From the NCBI RefSeq assembly GCF_047511655.1, contig NC_133401.1, forward strand, positions 11,688,001-11,752,000: 64,000 nt of DNA, read 5' to 3'. Each line of letters starts with the position of its first letter. Within the stretch, counting starts at the first letter, position 1. Made by a program: the position numbers and the translations under genes. Source of the stretch: Castor canadensis (taxonomy: Eukaryota; Chordata; Mammalia; Rodentia; Castoridae). Shown in pieces: positions 1-13,500 of the stretch. The notes below the pieces were generated by a model that had not been told where the DNA came from, searched no databases, and saw only the letters and a program-made list of their open reading frames with translations.

Positions 1-889
1 AGAAGTCTGTTAAGATCACATTCATATGGATACTGAAAAGATATCACGTTTCCAACATAATACCATACTTAAAGTATAAATGTCCACATAAGATTTTAAT
101 TAATCTTATTTTCAGCTGACAATAAAAGCTGTTTATCTTTTCATCTGTTTTATGTTTGTTTAAAGGATACAGTAATCTATTTGTATTCATCTGTAGAAGC
201 AGGATGAAATACAGGGAACTTTGACTATACCATTCCAGGTAATATTCCTGGATTGGAGGAAATGCACCCATACCAGAAGCCACTCATACTAACCATGTGT
301 AAAAGGGCGGTCCAAAAAAATCAGTGCTTCATTATCCAAATAAATAAGAATTCAATAGAATTTCAAAAAAATAAAATAACCAAATGCCCTAAAGAGAAAT
401 ACTAAAAGCATATACATAAAATGCTTTAAAAGTAGCTACTATACTATAGTGATATTAATTATAAAGGTAATGGAGAAGAGATTAAATACTGCTGATCAAG
501 CAATCCTGAAAAGGATTATAGAGATACAATTAAATGTATTCAGACTATAATTTAAACCACATCTTTCTAATACACCAATATCAGCAAAAATTCAAAGGGA
601 CTTTTAACAATGATTCAGGGTCACTTGGCATCAGAATCTTGTTCAAGATCCTGCAACCTTGTCTTTATCTCTTTCTTTGGGGACAAGTAAAAATACTAGT
701 AACACAATAAAGACCTAAACTGTCCAACTCCACAAAGGCAACAATGTGAAATAATAACAGGAGTAAGCATAATAAAGAAAAAGAACTAAAATTGAGGTTT
801 CTTTGAAAATTAATTCATTCATCTTGTAAGCAAGGAGATATCCTATGGATACTTTCTTGCTTTAAAAAGTATTAGGCAAATAATGAATG
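1..889. other. AT-rich sequence, nothing recognised
   Basis: I see no gene, splice-flanked exon or clear repeat here. A short minus-strand open frame at 44-283 has no recognisable domain and sits in AT-rich DNA, so it is not called as a gene. This part lies beyond the 3' end of the zinc-finger gene. Confidence 0.5.
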
Positions 890-1235
890 GAGAAAGAAAC
901 TGGAATATAAACACAGTGGAGTATTATTCAGCAAACAGAATGAAATTGTATCATTTGCATGAGAACTGATAGAATTGGAGATCATCAGGTTGTGCAAGAC
1001 AAGTCAAGCTCAGACAAATATCAGATGTTTTCACTCCTATACAGAATCCAGACCTAAAAACAACATTAAAATGACATGACTATAAAAGAGGGACTCACAG
1101 GGAGGGGGAACAGAGAGGAAGGAGGGGGTTAACAAGATCATGTAAATGGTGAATTTGATCAAAGTACATTATATGCATGTATGTAAATATCACAATGAAA
1201 ACCCTTTTACAATTAATTTATGCTAATAAAAATCT
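890..1235 (+). mobile_element. L1 LINE, 5'-truncated 3' end
   Basis: The segment reads like the last codons of L1 ORF2 (a 'gtggagtattattcagc' block coding for the usual VEYYSA-type motif). A purine-rich 3' UTR with 'agggagggggaacagagagg' follows, and it ends in 'tatgctaataaaaat'. The same tail recurs at several other places in the window. The reading frame is broken, so this is an old copy. Confidence 0.75.
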
Positions 1236-1239
1236 TTTA

Positions 1240-2344
1240 AAGTATTAGGCAATATACAGAATTTTACATATATAGTTTGTAAGACTATTTTAAAGTGACT
1301 AAACTTACAAAGGGGCTCTGACTTCTCAACACAGTATTGCCATAGTACACTTCCATTGAGAGGCCCCTAGGGATCTTTTCTTTCTGTCTTTGATGGCACT
1401 ACCAGGTATATAAAGCCCCTTAAAAAACTGTGCTGGGTAGATACCAAGGACATCTGCTGGGTCCAAAGGTCAAACTCAAAGAGAACAAATGAACACAAAA
1501 TGGATGGAACTGGAAACAAGATATAAGAGCTTGAGATCTGAAAATCACACTTTGTATAATCTTTAAATAAAAGACAACTGCTATATCAAAAACTGAAAAA
1601 TACTTAGAAAATTATAGTGTTAACTTACAAGTGCAATGAAGTAAATGGGAAATGGGAAGTAAGCATATCAAGAGAATAATATACTTTATGTGGCCAGTGT
1701 ATATTCTGGAATAGAAGAAATCTATTAATATAAATTATCACTGTGGGTTTTTAAATACACTAGAATAAACACAGGATTATTCTTAATCTTAAAAGGGGGG
1801 GAGAATCATCATTTTATTTTCCCTTTCTAGTGCATAATGCCACAATGGTGTCACCTTTACTTTTTTTCTTAACCAGCTTTATTACAATTGCTCATGTGTC
1901 AGACACAGTATAGGCAGTGGGGCTAAAGTGCTGAACAAAACAAGGTTCCACAGTCTTGGAAAGGCAAAACAGTCTCAGTTTCCTGCTTACACTGAAGGGC
2001 ACCAATTCTGTATTGAGTACAGTTTCAACTGTATCACACTTCATTATGTTAATACTTTAATGCCACTCATTTCAAAACAGCCTGTTTCAATTCTTACGCA
2101 TATTTGACCCAAGACTAAACTACACATTACACATACTCAGAGAGGTGGCAAAGCCTCTCCACACAGATTACTTAACCTCAAACTAGACGTTTACAGTGGA
2201 GATGTGGCAGCCTCCATCTTAGCCAAATCAGCACAGTTTACTTCATTAGTAATGGGATGGCTGGTACTTAGTGTTGCAGTACAACAAACATCCCACTCAA
2301 ATTATTTTCTCAAAATGTTTAATTTCAACCTAACTTCCTTTGTA
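1240..2344. other. Intergenic, nothing recognised
   Basis: AT-rich DNA with no supportable coding region or well-preserved repeat. The stretch between the L1 tail and the next SINE shows no polyadenylation or splice context that I could tie to the neighbouring zinc-finger gene. Confidence 0.45.
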
Positions 2345-2347
2345 CTA

Positions 2348-2425
2348 GGGATGCAGCTCAGTAGTAGAGTGCTTGTGTGGCAAGCACAAGGCTCAGGGTT
2401 GAATCTCCAGCAACACACAAACAGA
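2348..2425 (+). mobile_element. tRNA-like SINE monomer
   Basis: Contains the A-box-like 'gcagctcagtagtagagtgc' and a B-box-like 'gggttgaatctcc' followed by a short A-rich run. This is the ID-type body found many times in the window. It is diverged. Confidence 0.7.
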
Positions 2426-3002
2426 GAAAGCGTGTGTGCAAGACAGAATCTAGAACTTTTTCCTTAGTTGTAAAAGTGTTTGGGGGCCACAGAAGAAATC
2501 CGAGTATTACAGAATTATGGATGGTTTTCCCAAGAGTGATCATGGCACTGTGGCTCTATAATACTGAATGTCTGAGAGATTCACGCTGATATAACAAGGG
2601 GTAAAATGTAATGGTGCATAAAACTTAAAGTACAACAAAACTATACATAAAAATACAACAAATTGTTAACTATCTTGAATCTGGGCAGGAGTACATGGGT
2701 GTATATTTGAGTATTTCAACTTTCCTGTATGTATAAACATTTTCATAATAGTTCACTTTGTAAGTAACTTTTACTTTTCTATTTCTGGCTAATATATAAT
2801 TTATCTTAACTTCTGGATAGATCATAAATTATAGGATTTTTGGCCTTTTGAAATTTTTATGGCAAATCACTTTTTAAAAAAAAAAACTTCAATTCTTCAA
2901 CAGTTATATTGTCAACATCTCCATACTCACTAAATCCATAGGGTTTCTTTCTAGCATTAATTTTATGTAACTTAGTGAGTGCTCAATAAAAGTCCTTTTG
3001 TG
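2426..3002. other. Intergenic, nothing recognised
   Basis: AT-rich DNA without a supportable feature. Open frames that overlap the SINE edge on both strands are chance readings. Confidence 0.4.
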
Positions 3003-3103
3003 GGGCCAGAGGGTCTGGCTCAAGTAATAAAGTGCCTGCCAAGCAAGTGCGAGGCCCTGAGTTCAAACTCCAGTACCACCACCATCATCACCACCAAAAA
3101 AAA
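3003..3103 (+). mobile_element. tRNA-like SINE monomer
   Basis: Reads 'ctggctcaagtaataaagtg', then 'ggccctgagttcaaactcc' and a CCA-repeat/poly-A tail. This is the window's dominant SINE body in plus orientation, with a small (CCACCAT)n-like expansion before the A tail. Confidence 0.85.
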
Positions 3104-3105
3104 AG

Positions 3106-3639
3106 GCCTTTTATGTTCTTTACCTTTCATTAGATTTTATCCAGAATGAATTAAAGTTTAATAATGGATGAATGGGTGAGGTTTTCTTAAATTATCTGAA
3201 ATAATGACTTTCCTCTCACCGAATTAATGCTAAGGAAAGAACAATGTAAAAGCTATTATTTATGAGCACAGGTGTGGTCAGATACTTTTTCAAGGAATTT
3301 ATATGTACTAAAACACTTTCACTTTCACAACTGTACTAGGTACTATTCCCTTTGCACAATAGTATTAGGTACTATAACTGCTATTTTACAAATGATGGAA
3401 AAATAAAATAAACATCTAGCCTAATGTCATAGTAGGATGGCAATGATAAACAATGTACCTCAAGTAAATCTTTTCTTACATTTGTTCCTGTAACTGTTTT
3501 CCCCTAGTTTCAGTATGCTGGATTGATTATTGTTCAAAGACCTAAGTTTATAGAACTAGTGGATCAAATAAGATATCTCATAAGGAGTACATTATGAACA
3601 TGAATGCTACTCTATATTCTTCACATTCAAAGACTTTCT
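3106..3639. other. Intergenic, probable ancient repeat traces
   Basis: Around 3250-3440 there is a faint resemblance to old mammalian repeats ('ctgctattttacaaatgatgg', like the 'ttttacagatgagg' motif of MIR and L2 elements). The match is too weak to assign. No gene is supported. Confidence 0.35.
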
Positions 3640-4689
<1,050 letters not shown>

Positions 4690-6911
4690 TTACTGACGCC
4701 TGAAGGCTGTCCTGCATTGCTTACATTTAAAGGGTTTTTCACCAGTGTGGATTCTCTGATGAGCAATAAAAGGTGAACTAAGTCTAAAAGTTTTCCCGCA
4801 TTCTTTACATTCATAGGGCTTTACACCTGTATGAATTCTCTGATGTGCAGAAAGGACTGAATTAACTCTAAAGGCTTTCCCACATTCCTTACACTCGTAA
4901 GGTTTCTCACCAGTATGAATTCTTTTATGATGTATAAAACTTGAGCTCCAACTAAAGGTCTTTCCACATTCCTTACATTCATAGGGTCTTAAACCAGTAT
5001 GAATTCTTTGATGTGCAGTAAAAGCTGAACGAAATCTAAAAGTTTTGCCGCATTCTTTACATTCATAGGGCTTCTCACCAGTATGAACTCTCTGATGTAC
5101 AGTCAACTCATAATTATTGCTAAAGGCTTTCCCACATTCCTTACATTGATAGGGCTTCTCACCAGTATGAATTCTAGCATGTTGAATTAAGTTTGAGTTA
5201 CGACTAAACGTCTTCCCACATTCTTTACATTCGTAAGGTTTCTCACCAGCATGATTTCTCTGATGTACAGTCAGTTCATAATTATTGCTAAAGGGTTTCC
5301 CACATTCTTTACATTCACAGGATTTCTCACCAGTATGAATTTTAGCATGCTGAACTAAGTTTGAATTGCGACTAAAGGCCTTCCCACATTCTTTACATTG
5401 GTATGGTTTTTCACCAGTATGTATTCTTTGATGTACTCTGAGGTCTCTACCACAAGAAAAGTATTTCCCACATTCTTTACATTCATGGGGGTTCTCACCA
5501 GTATGAATTCTGTAATGTCCAAGAAATAGGTAATGATGTCGGAAGGCCTTCCCACACTCCTTACACTCAAAGGGCTTCTCACCACTATGGCTTCTCTCAT
5601 GAACTCTAAGGTGTGTGCTACGACTAAAGCCCTTCCCACACTCCTTGCATTCATAGGGTTTCTCTCCAGTATGAGTTCGCTGATGCTCAGTAAGTTGATA
5701 CTGACGCCTGAAGGCTGTCCTGCATTGCTTACATTCAAAGGGTTTTTCACCAGTGTGGATTCTCTGATGTTGAACAAGGTTTGAAATACGATTAAAGGAC
5801 CTCCCACATTCCTTGCATTCAAATGGTTTCTCCCCTGTATGAATGTTCCTATGGTAATTTAGCTGGGTGAGAAGACTAAAGGTCTTTCCACACTCCTTAC
5901 ATTCAAAAGGTCTCACACCACTATGAAATTTCTGATGTCGAATAAGCTGTATATGAAGTCTAAAGGCCTTCCCACATTCCTTACACTCAAAGGGTTTGCT
6001 TCCAGTGTGAATACTACGATGTCGAATAAGATTTGAACCACGGCGAAAGAATTTCCCAAATTCCTTGCATTCATAAGGTTTTGCACCAGTATGAATTCGC
6101 TGATGTTCAATAAGGTAGTATTGATGTTTGAAGGTGGTACCACATTGCTTACATTCAAAGGGTTTCTCACTTGAATGGGTTTTCTGATGCCGAGAAAGTA
6201 GCAGGTGAAGTCTAAAGGCCTTCCCACATTGCTTACATTCAAATGGTTTCTCACCAGTATGAATACTCTGGTGTTGAAAAAGGTTTGAGCCACGACTGAA
6301 GGTCTTCCCACACTGCTTACACTCAAAGGGTTTCTCATCAATATGAATGTTCTTATGCTGAGTAAGCTGTGTCAGAAGAGTAAAGGACTTTCCACATTCT
6401 TTATTTTCAAAAGGTTTCTCACCAGGATGAATTTGGCAATGTTCATGAAGCTGGTAAAAATTGAAGGCCTTCCCACATTCCTTACATACAAAGGATTTCT
6501 CACTGAAATGAATCTTCTTAGGCTGAATGAGGTTTGAGCCAGGATTAAAAGCTTTCCCACACTCGTTACATTCATATGGTTTCACACCAGCATGAGTACT
6601 CTGATGTTGAACACGGTCTGAGGCATGATTAGACTTCCCACATTCCTTACATTCATGTGATTTGTCTGTATTGTGAGTAAGAGTATGGCAAGCATAAGTA
6701 GGTATTTTTTGATAACCAATTATCTTCTGATTGACATACCTGTCTTGATATCTCTGTAGTCTCTCAAATGTACTATATTTTGAGTTATTAAAACTGGAGG
6801 CTTCTAGACCAAGAGTTTTACTTATTTGCTTTATATTTTGTTTGGGTAAAATGAGTTCATAAATATGATTTTCTGGAAATAATTTATCAGCTCCATAATA
6901 TGACTCCAAAT
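4690..6911 (-). CDS. KRAB-ZNF gene, zinc-finger exon (final coding exon)
   Basis: This is the last coding exon of a KRAB C2H2 zinc-finger gene (residues 80-819 of the joined protein), a predicted nuclear DNA-binding repressor. The acceptor is 'ttttcttttag' just above 6911. The first base pair completes a split Asp codon (D-L-E-S), matching the KRAB-B exon phase. A linker of about 85 residues precedes 23 consecutive fingers of 28 residues joined by TGEKP-type linkers, plus a 24th cut after its first half (ending AFRRQ). Fingers 1, 2, 4 and 8 are degenerate: shortened spacing, His to Pro, first Cys to Asn, and second Cys to Phe (CKEFG). Fingers 16-17 and 18-19 are near copies of each other. The linker resembles genes of the human 19q13 KRAB-ZNF cluster. 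I could not name an orthologue. Confidence 0.93.
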
Positions 6912-7734
6912 CTAAAAGAAAAAGGGAAAGCATATTTTATTTTCCTATGATACATATACATACAAGACCTATTAAATGATGTAACTCTAAAATAGTTTCT
7001 GAGAATTTGAACAAAAACAAAAATGTAGTTAAGAGGTTAACTTTTTGAAACTAGGTGTGAATCAAAATCATCGGTAAGCTTGTTACAAATATTGATATTC
7101 AAGCAACTCAGATGCACACATTCAGAACTTTTAGGGTAGATCCTAAGAACATTTATTTTCAAAAGATGGTTCTGATGTAGGTCAAAGTTGAAGAATCATA
7201 CTTAAAACTGTTTTTTGGATGGCCTGTTTTTACTCCTAAAATCAATAAACTTTTTAGTATCTTCTTGCTTTGCTCAGACTGTTTCATCACCCAAGCATCT
7301 TCTCACCTAGCTTCTTATACAAAACAGTCTATTCACTTTTAAAACTTAAGATATATATTTTTCTCAGAAGAACTGTACCTGCTGGGCCCCAAGTAAATCC
7401 CCAACCTTTACTTTCTATTCCAAAGCTCTATTTCTTGCCTTTACAAATTATTATATTTTCACTCATGAAGGTATTTCTTTTTCTATTTTTTGTGCCTAAA
7501 TCTGTCAATGGTTCTAGGCATAGGTCATAGTACAGAACTGTTTACACAATCCTGATAGCATCCACCATTTAGTAACAGGCACATGCCACATAATTAGTGT
7601 TTAAAAGATCATTAGAAAACAAATGAATAACTGATTAATAAGGGAAACAAGGTTGAGAATAGAGATAAATTACAAACACAGTGGGAAAGGGTTATCATAA
7701 TCATTAATTCAAAAACTTAATTTAAAGAGCCACT
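6912..7734 (-). other. Intron of the KRAB-ZNF gene, unique-looking part
   Basis: Follows the acceptor of the zinc-finger exon. AT-rich, with no repeat I could classify. A plus-strand open frame at 7270-7530 is low-complexity and unsupported. Confidence 0.5.
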
Positions 7735-8062
7735 AGCTGGGTGCCAGTGGCTTATACCTGTAATCTTAGCTACCTGGAGGTTGAGATCAGGAGGAACACA
7801 GATCAAGGCCAGCCCAGGCAAAAAGCTCATGAGACTTCATCTTAACCAATAGTTGGGCATGAAGGTGCATGCCTGTCACCCCAACTATAGCAGGAAGTTT
7901 AAAATAAGAGGATCACAGTCCAGGCCAGCCTAGGCAAAATGCAAGACCCTATCTCTAAAATAACCAGAGTAGAAAGGGCTAAAGGTGTTGCTCAAATGGT
8001 AGAGCACCAATGGTAGAGTGTGAAGCTCTGAGTTCAAACCCCAGGACCACTAAAAAAATAAA
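7735..8062 (+). mobile_element. Composite SINE: two B1-like monomers plus tRNA-like unit
   Basis: Two successive B1-like monomers ('tacctgtaatcttagctacc', then 'tgcatgcctgtcaccccaac') are followed by the tRNA-like unit ('ctcaaatggtagagcacc', 'gagttcaaaccccagg') and an A-rich tail. It shows the trimeric form of this SINE lineage and lies in an intron of the zinc-finger gene. Confidence 0.85.
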
Positions 8063-8064
8063 CA

Positions 8065-9329
8065 AAAAATAACTATGATAAACAGAACTTGTCTGATACC
8101 ACTTCTATTTCAAATGGGAGCAAATGCACATTTGGGCCAGCTCATCATGTATACCTAAAAATGGGAAACAAAAGGATACCATAAGAAAATCTGGAATATT
8201 AGGAATAAAAGAGCAAGAGAAATAAACCTATTATCTGAGTAAATATAAAAGGCCAAACTGTGGTCTTGAAATATTTTCCATTAAATGCCTGGGGACATGC
8301 CTAATTCCAGGTTTGGAAAAGATGGACTAGAACAGGTTGTTTTCCTATACAGCTTAGAATCTCTGAAAGACTACCAAGGTCAGGCTAAAGGGGCTCAAGC
8401 GTCACTTTCAGAAAGTTCCCACTGGACAATGATGAGACAATGTTAGCATCAGTAAAAATACTACAGTGAGACATAGTAAATATTTTAATTCCATGTATTC
8501 ATAGTCATTCTGAAACATAGGCCACCTTTGAAAGGATGCTAAGAAGCTAACTCATTAGGTTGTAAACTCGTAAGCAAAGGAAAAGGACTGGCTTTTCCAT
8601 ATTATCTATGTAACTAATTGAGTAACCAAGTGATAACTGAGGCAGTTTCTTTTTATAGATGTATTCCAGCTAATGAATAATGAATGAAGAATAGGTATCA
8701 AATACCATCATTTTGCAACCTCTTGTGAATTAATGGACATAGAAACTGACCACAGATAGCTACTAACATTACTTAAAACAAGACAGACAAACATGTGCTA
8801 ACTGACTGAGGCATACCACCATCTGAAAAACATTCTTGCCAAAATATAAAGTCAACACCAGAGTTTCACTAAATTTCCAGATACAAATACCAAATTACAA
8901 GGAATAGAGAGAGGAACACGTTAATCTGTTCCACAAAGAGGCAATCAGCAAAATCTAGAGGGTGAGAAACTACAGAACTTCTATCAAGAAAAATAAGGAA
9001 GGATTTTTTTTAATTGAATGTGAAACCATAAGAGACTTCAAAGATATTTTAGAACAGTAGGCAAAATAAAATCAGACTACTTGGAGATATTCACATAGAA
9101 CATCAACTCTGAAAAAATTTCTAGCAGGGAAGGAAAGGTGAGTACATGAGAGACTGCTGGGGCAGCTGGCTTTATCATGACTTGGTGTTATTGCATGCGT
9201 ATGTTAAAATAATGATGCAATTCTTTGTTTCTTATGACTTTCTGTATTTTTCTGATAGTTTGCTTAAAAACTAAAATGTGAAAAAATGTTAAGCATACAT
9301 CAGAACATGGGCTGCAAATATTCTATATT
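8065..9329. other. Intronic sequence, nothing recognised
   Basis: AT-rich intron of the zinc-finger gene. No exon, ORF or identifiable repeat could be supported on either strand. Confidence 0.4.
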
Positions 9330-9780
9330 CCTCACATGACAATCTTGTTCTGGCCTAACACACCTATCTCCCTTCACTTACTCTGAGCTAACCATCTTAC
9401 TGCTCACAATCACAGACATCATTGCTTCTTAGGCCATTGTTTTCCGCTCAGTCTGACTGGAATGCTCTCACCTAGTAATGGGCCTGAACTCTTGCTTCAC
9501 ACCTCTGTGCAGGAATGCCCACTTTTAGACATGTTCTGTGACTCACCAAGTGCTGTTATTCTCACCCCATTGCTCCTACATGCATGTCTCCATTACAATT
9601 CTCTAATGTTACTTATTCATTCCTTTGCTTGTTTAATCCATGACTTACCAACTAATGGCAAAACATGTGAGAGCAGGGACTTTGGCAATCTTATTCATTA
9701 TCACTATACTAATAGTGCCAAGCACAACATCTTGTTCAGAGGAGACACTCAACAAATATTTGCTAATATATGATGCATGT
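9330..9780 (+). repeat. L2-like ancient LINE 3' end
   Basis: The right half reads 'gagagcagggactttggcaa', then 'atagtgccaagcac', then 'actcaacaaatatttgct'. This follows the typical L2 3' end (a 'gagggcagggac' block, 'agtgcctggcac', 'ctcaataaatatttgtt'). The left half carries the usual T/C-rich upstream part. Strongly diverged. The family is assigned from recalled consensus only. Confidence 0.65.
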
Positions 9781-10961
9781 TTCAGACAGTGGAAAGATGC
9801 ATATAAATCTAAATGCAAAAGCAGAGCTGGCAAGCAGATGGATCCAAAATAAGTTAAAAATTTACACTGACTTGAGAAAAATGGCAGATTAGAGACACTC
9901 AGCCCTTTCCCAAGCCTCCATGAACTAAAACAGTCATCAGATTCATGGCTGAAAGAGAGAAGGGTGTCAAGGAAATGCTATGGACAGTAACAGTAAATAG
10001 CACTCAGGATAAATAAATCACATTTTAGGCCATAAAACAGTTCTTAAAAATACAAGAAAACAATTTTTTGTATCCTATCAGATCATAATAGGATAAAACA
10101 ATACATCAGTACTAAGAAAAACTAGAGAAACACATAGAGATTGAGCGATACACTTCTGAATGATTAGGGGGTCACTGAGGATATCGAGGAGTTAGAATTA
10201 AATGAGAGTTATAATACACATACAGCTAAAGCAGTTCTCTAAGAGGGAAGTTTATAGCCATGACTGCCTACATTAAAAAATCACAGAGACCTCAAAAAAC
10301 CTAATGATACACCACAAAGTCCTAGAAAAACAAGAAAAAACAAACCAAATCAAGTTTGTAGTAGACAGAAAGAAAAAGTAAAGATCAGGGCAAAAATCAA
10401 TGAAATAGAGACTAAAAGAACACAAAGACCAATGAGAGAAAGAGCTCCTTTTTAGGAAAAAATGAAGAATACTGATAAGCCTTTAGCCAAACTAACCAAA
10501 GGTAAGGAGGAGACTTAAATTAATAAAATTAGAAATAAATAAGGAGACATTAAAACAGATACCAGCAAATTCCAAAGGATCATGGGGGATATTTTAAAAA
10601 TTTATATTCAAATAAATTAGAAAATCTAGAAGAAATGGGTATATTTCTAGATACATACAATCTAACAAAATTGAATCCAGAGATTATAAATAACCTAAAT
10701 AGATCTGTAACAAGCAATGAGGCTGAAGCACTGATAAAGAGTACCCCAACAAAGAAAATCCAGGACTGAATGGCTTCACTGAATTCTACCAGATCTTTAA
10801 AGAACAACTAATACCAATGGTCTTCAAACTATTCCATAAAATAGAAATTAAAGAATGCTAGAAAACTCATTCTATGAAGCTAGTATTACCTGATGCCTAA
10901 ACTACAACTAAGAAAATGATGGACCAGTTTATTTGATCAACATAGATGCAAAAATCCTGTT

Positions 10962-11047
10962 TTTTTGGGGGGAGGTAATGGGGTTTGAACTCAGGGCCTC
11001 TTGCTTGCGAGGCAGGGGCTCTACCACTCAAGCCATACCTGCAGCCC
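10962..11047 (-). mobile_element. tRNA-like SINE monomer, reverse orientation
   Basis: Poly-T start followed by 'ggggtttgaactcagggcct' and 'gcaggggctctaccactcaa', the reverse complement of the common SINE body. It interrupts the old L1. Confidence 0.85.
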
Positions 11048-12296
11048 CAAAAATTCTTAATAAAATACAACCTGAATCCAGCAACACATGAAATACACAC
11101 ACCACAATCAAGAAAGTTTCACTGCAGGAATGCAAGGATGGTTCAACATATGCAAATCAATAAACATTATACAGTACATAAACAGAATTAGGCACAAAAA
11201 TCTTATGATCATTTAGAATAGATGTAGAAAAAGACTTTGACAAAAATCTAACATCCCTTCATGATAAAAGCTCCAAAGAAACTAGGAACAGAAGCAACAT
11301 AATGCAATATAAAAAAGGTTACACATGATAAACCTATAGCTAACACTGTTCTAAAATGAGTAAAAACTGAAGAATATCCCCTAAATTCAGGAAGGACACA
11401 AGGGTGTTCACTCTCTTTATTATCATTCAATATAGTGCTTGAACTCATAGCTAGACCCAGTAAGGCAAGAGAAAGAAATTAAAGGAAAACATCAAATGAT
11501 CCTTATTTTTACAGATGATGTGATCTCAGACTCCACCAGAAAATGATTAGAAGTGATAAACACCTCCAGCAAAGCAGCAGGATACAAAATCAACATACAA
11601 AATTCAGTAGCTTTCCTATACATTAACAATGAACAGGCTGAGAAAGGAATCAGAAAAGCAGTCCTATTCACCAGAGCCTCTAAAAGACTAAAATACCTAG
11701 GAATAAACCTAACAAAGAAGGTTTACAAGACCTCTGCAATGAAAACTATAAAACACTATAAAAGGAAGTGAAGAAGACATTAGAAGATGGAAAGACCTCC
11801 TATATTCATGGATCAGCAGAATACTGTCACAATGGCTAAGCTACCGAAAGCAATCTACAGACTACATGCAATCCCCATTAAAATTCCAATGACATTATTC
11901 AGAATTAGAAAAAGCAATACTCAAACTCATATGGAAGCACAAAAGAACAGCCAAAGAAATCCTAAGCAAAAACAGCAACATAGGTATTGTGATAGCTGAC
12001 CTCAAATTACACAGAGCTATAGAAACAAAAACAGCGGGGTATTGGCACAAAACAGACATGTGGAAGAATGGAATAGAAGACCCAGAAAAAAGTCCACATG
12101 GCTACAACCATTTGATTATTGGCAAAGATGCTCAAAACACACATATACATTAGAGAAAAGACAGCCTCCTCAACAAATGCTGGGAAAACTGGATACACAC
12201 AGGTAGAAGACTGAAATGACTCCTACCTCTCATCCTGTACAAAAATCAACTAAAAAAAGGAACAAAGACCTTAATTTAAGACCTGAAAGTTTGAAA

Positions 12297-12870
12297 TGTT
12301 AACATTCGCTGGTAAATGGATGGAATTGGAGAACATCATTCTGAATGAGGTTAGCCTGGCCCAAAAGACTAAAAATTACATGTTCTCCCTCATATGTGGA
12401 CATTAGATCAAGGGCAAACACAACAAGGGAATTGGACTTTGATCACATGATAAAAGCGAGAGCATATAAGGAAGGTATGAGGATAGGTAAGACACCTAAA
12501 AAAACTAGATAGCATTTGTTGCCCTCAACGCAGAGAAACTAAAGCAGATACCTTAAAGCAACTGAGGCCAATAGGAGAAGGGGACCAGGAATTAGAGAAA
12601 AGGTTAGATCAAGAAGAATTAACCTAGAAAGTAACACACATGCACAGGAAATCAATGTGAGTCAACTCCCTGTATAGCTATCCTTATCTCAACTAGCAAA
12701 AACCCTTGTTCCTTCCTATTACTGCTTATACTCTCTCTACAACAAAATTAAGAGATAAAGGCAAAATAGTTTCTGCTGAGTATTGAGGGGTTGGCAAGGA
12801 GAGGGAGGGGGTTGAGGGAGGGGGGAGAAATGACCCAAACATTGTATGCACATAAGAATAAAAAAAAAAA
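12297..12870 (+). mobile_element. Young L1, 574-bp 3' end with target-site duplication
   Basis: A 5'-truncated L1 of the youngest family in this window starts in the last ORF2 codons (LTFAGKWMELENI-like) and includes the distinctive 3' UTR ending 'attgtatgcacataagaata' and poly-A. It is flanked by an 18-bp direct repeat, agacctgaaagtttgaaa, at 12279-12296 and 12871-12888, which proves insertion into the older L1. Confidence 0.93.
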
Positions 12871-13500
12871 AGACCTGAAAGTTTGAAACGACTAGAGGAA
12901 AAAAAATAGGAATATCACTTACTATAAAGGCACAGGGAACTATTGACCAGGACTCCTAATAGCTTAGGAAATAAGAGCAAGAATTGACAAATGGGATTAA
13001 ATCAAAGGAAATAATTACCATAGTAAAGAGATGGCCTACAAAATGGAAGAAAATTTTCCAGCTTTTCATCTGACAGGAGATTGATATTCAGAATATATAA
13101 ATAGCTCAGAATATTAAACACCAAAAGAATAAATAACCCAATTAACAAATGGGCAAATGAATAGTTTTCAAAAGAAGTACAAATGGCCAATAAACACATG
13201 AAGAAATCTTCAACATTCTTAGCCAGAGGAAATGTAAATCAGAATAACATTCAGATTCCACCTTGCCTAGTCAGAATATCTACCATCAAGAAAACAAGAA
13301 GAACAAATGCTGCCTAGGATGGGAATAGAAGGAACCCTTATACACTGTTGGTGGGAATGTGTATTAGTGCAGGCACTATGGAAAGCAGTATGGGTTCCTC
13401 AAAACAAAAAAAGAATTACTATATGTTCCTGCCATATCACTCTTGGGGATATACAGAAAAGAATGTATGTCAGCATACAATAGATACATTTACACACCAT

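Noticed and set aside
3003-3103. Pol III A/B-box sequences suggesting tRNA genes (here and in all SINE copies)
   Set aside because: The units have no cloverleaf acceptor stem, end in A-rich tails, occur dozens of times and often have direct repeats. They are SINEs.
5355-6575. Several minus- and plus-strand open frames across the zinc-finger exon (for example 5355-5822, 5913-6341, 5533-5784)
   Set aside because: They are out-of-frame shadows of the 84-bp finger repeat, which keeps other frames open periodically. They show no domain of their own.
4690-6911. Regular 84-bp repeats that might look like a CRISPR or satellite array
   Set aside because: The repeat is coding: each unit translates to a C2H2 finger with its TGEKP linker. 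There are no unrelated spacers.
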